The notes beneath the pieces were generated by a model that saw only the letters and a program-made list of their open reading frames with translations, ran no database searches and was not told the origin of the DNA. From Chlorohelix sp037138995 (GTDB taxonomy: Bacteria > Chloroflexota > Chloroflexia > Chloroheliales > Chloroheliaceae), in assembly GCF_037138995.1 (NCBI RefSeq), contig NZ_JBAXHI010000023.1, forward strand, positions 1 to 64,000: a DNA stretch of 64,000 nt, given 5' to 3'. Below are positions 62,455 to 64,000 of the stretch, piece after piece. A program made the translations under genes and the position numbers. The first letter of the stretch is position 1. Each line of letters opens with the position of its first letter.

Positions 62455-62583
62455 GGTTGACAAAGAAATAGGTTCGGATTGGTAGGGGCGTGGCTCGACA
62501 TCCTCTTTGGGTTGGTAAATTCGTTTGAAAGGACGCTTAGAGGCGTGGTTAATCACATAGAAAATCATAACAGAAATCGCCAC
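62446..62583 (-). CDS. Possible small protein, 45 residues
   Basis: GTG 62583 is preceded by GAGAGGA at seven bases. The frame runs to TAA 62446-62448, which lies in the stem of the terminator hairpin. The product has a hydrophobic start (MAISVMIFYVINHASK) and a polar, Pro-rich end (IYQPKEDVEPRPYQSEPISL). The frame is open for another 17 codons 5'. It looks like coding sequence but belongs to no family I know; it could be a gene remnant. Confidence 0.3.
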   Translation of the reverse strand: MAISVMIFYVINHASKRPFKRIYQPKEDVEPRPYQSEPISLSTPL

Positions 62584-62618
62584 CTTGACATCCTCTCTCA
62601 AATCCTTAATGCCCTGTG

Positions 62619-64000
62619 CTAGGTCTTACTGAGCCTGAGACAGGAAAACTTATTGCCCGTCCCGCTCATTATCAAAGGATTAGCTGAGAAGCCGTGTATA
62701 TTCAAAGCTATCAGAGTAGTATTTTTCCCGATAGATAAGCCGGTATAGAGATTATTACCCTTGATTTCCACCGGATTCTGACAGCTTCCTCCATCAATAG
62801 TCACTCCATCAGGCACCTTTGGTAAAGTTCCCGTAACCGTAATAACAGAACCACTGGAAAGGTTGAAAGTAATTTCGCCATTAACCGACACATTATTTAT
62901 CATTTTTGAAAGCGAGCCATTAACTGTACCTGTCCCATCATCGGTGGTTACAGTCACAACCGATGTATAAACATTACAGGTATAATTAAAAGGCTGAATG
63001 TCAATCGACCAAGCATCAAGCGTAGCTATATCTCCCGAACCGCCGTCCACTATGTGAAGTGTCCAAATCCCGTTTGAAGTTTGCCCGTTATAGACCGATA
63101 GGGGCGATTCTGGTCTGTACGACCCGGTAAAGGGAGCGCTTCCGGTTGATATTGCGGTAGCGGCGCTGTCGTCCAGCACCGTATCTGTAAAGTTAGCGCC
63201 ATTGCTACCCCGCTTGCTGATTAAAGTGGTGGCGGTATTATCAGGGCTTGTTATTTTGAACACTAGGTCACTATCCCAAGTCATTGTCACGCCTAGCTTA
63301 ACCCTTACGGCATAAACTGCCCCGCTAAGACCGCTCACCGTTACAATGGAATCTATCCCGCCTGGGGTGTTATCCGGTACAGTTTTGGGTACATCGGTTG
63401 AGGTGAAGGTGGTAAAACTGCCCGGTACTATTATGCCGATGTTTTTGCTCAAGGTGTAGCTAAAACTTCCCCCGCCCGGGCTGAAACTTAGCGAGTAAGT
63501 GAAGGTAATAGCAGCCCCACAAGTCTGGCTCTGTTTAATGTAGAAAGTAAATAGCGTGCTGTTATTTTGAGTTGCGTCCGCCGCAATGTTTGGGTAGGCG
63601 CTAGTTCCGTTTATTATAGTTGCCCCGCCACTCGCAACAGTAAGGCTGCTGCTTATCCCGGTTGCGGTTGCGTTGCCCACATTAGCAAGCGGAATCTGGA
63701 CACTCCAAGTTTCGCCCGGGTCAGTAGCTGCGTCATTATTGCCGGTTACCTGAGTAAATACCGGGGTACTGGATGCTAGAACCGGAACAGTACCACTAAC
63801 GCCATTGTAAGCAATCAGCGCAAAATCTTGGTCGGTAGAAGTGGCATTGCCCGGTACGCCATCACCCGCTAGATTGGTGGCAGTTACTTTAATTTTGAAA
63901 TTCCCGGTAATACCTGCCGGAATAAAAACGTTTTCAACATTGTTGCGGGTGTCCGCGCTACCAGAGGTGGTTGAATAGCCGCCGCTAAATACATTGCCCT
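62619..64000 (-). CDS. Secreted protein with proprotein-convertase P domain, probably a subtilase C-terminal part (5' end outside window)
   Basis: The frame is open from the window edge to TAG 62619, at least 459 residues. The first part (ENVFIPAGITGNFKIKVTATN, then DQDFALIAYNGV) is a typical post-catalytic domain of secreted S8 proteases. A CARDB/DUF11-like repeat follows (DPGETWSVQIPLANVGNATATG). A P domain is next (MTWDSDLVFKITSPDNT, FTGSYRPESPLSVYNGQ, GIWTLHIVDGGSGDIATLDAWSIDI). The C-terminus begins a parallel beta-helix-like repeat (GVTIDGGSCQNPVEIKGNN) that stops early, so the gene may be 3' truncated. The catalytic domain, if any, lies outside. Confidence 0.8.
   Translation of the reverse strand, partial: GNVFSGGYSTTSGSADTRNNVENVFIPAGITGNFKIKVTATNLAGDGVPGNATSTDQDFALIAYNGVSGTVPVLASSTPVFTQVTGNNDAATDPGETWSVQIPLANVGNATATGISSSLTVASGGATIINGTSAYPNIAADATQNNSTLFTFYIKQSQTCGAAITFTYSLSFSPGGGSFSYTLSKNIGIIVPGSFTTFTSTDVPKTVPDNTPGGIDSIVTVSGLSGAVYAVRVKLGVTMTWDSDLVFKITSPDNTATTLISKRGSNGANFTDTVLDDSAATAISTGSAPFTGSYRPESPLSVYNGQTSNGIWTLHIVDGGSGDIATLDAWSIDIQPFNYTCNVYTSVVTVTTDDGTGTVNGSLSKMINNVSVNGEITFNLSSGSVITVTGTLPKVPDGVTIDGGSCQNPVEIKGNNLYTGLSIGKNTTLIALNIHGFSANPLIMSGTGNKFSCLRLSKT

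Noticed and set aside
1..64000. CRISPR arrays, tRNA or rRNA genes, prophage or conjugative genes
   Set aside because: No regularly spaced repeats, cloverleaf sequences, rRNA segments, integrases or transposases were seen in the read-through.

Overview
The window looks like a chromosomal segment from a member of the Chloroflexota (inference). Pointers are a DUF2298 membrane protein of the type known mainly from Chloroflexota and archaea, a short EF-Ts, many TTG and GTG starts with good Shine-Dalgarno sequences, and a Calvin cycle cluster with a RuBisCO intermediate between red and green form I types. It could belong to or lie near the phototrophic Chloroflexota lineages that carry a deep-branching form I RuBisCO, but no photosystem gene is present to show that.

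Layout. 1-72 is the tail of a secreted protein. 274-8598 (minus strand) is a cell-surface glycan cluster: one methyltransferase and three tandem bifunctional GT2-GT4 glycosyltransferases that share long perfect repeats, so they form a recombining mosaic. 9059-18090 holds mtaB, two overlapping small membrane proteins, a TauE-type exporter, the DUF2298 protein and a methyltransferase/GT4 pair behind a strong promoter. 18049-26760 holds a beta-mannosidase, two hydrolases, the translational GTPases LepA and TypA and a CBS-pair protein. 26784-35054 (minus strand) holds NAD(P)HX repair, acpS, UDP-glucose dehydrogenase, a FecR-like protein, a slipin, a polysaccharide flippase and endonuclease IV. 35198-36575 is a cobalamin transport protein under a B12 riboswitch with a transcription terminator. 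37131-37355 is a 6S RNA gene with its own promoter, followed by holA, mgtC, an iron-type dehydrogenase and ybaK.

40829-54281 is the most notable region, a split Calvin cycle locus. rbcS and cbbX (RuBisCO activase) form a minus-strand operon. Three CbbR-like LysR genes lie between it and a plus-strand operon: LacD-type aldolase, GlpX-like protein, prk, tkt, gap, rpe, rbcL and a small helical protein of unknown function. rbcS is therefore about 10 kb from rbcL and points the opposite way. The small subunit is red-like in its core but lacks the usual C-terminal hairpin extension. The GlpX-like protein has lost four of the five metal ligands of class II fructose bisphosphatase and is probably not an active phosphatase of that type. 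Several inverted repeats in the three promoter regions are candidate CbbR operators.

54606-58178 holds a GT9 glycosyltransferase and an orphan molybdenum hydroxylase large subunit facing each other. 58321-62224 is the conserved minus-strand set rpsB-tsf / pyrH-frr-uppS. The window ends inside a secreted protein with a proprotein-convertase P domain.
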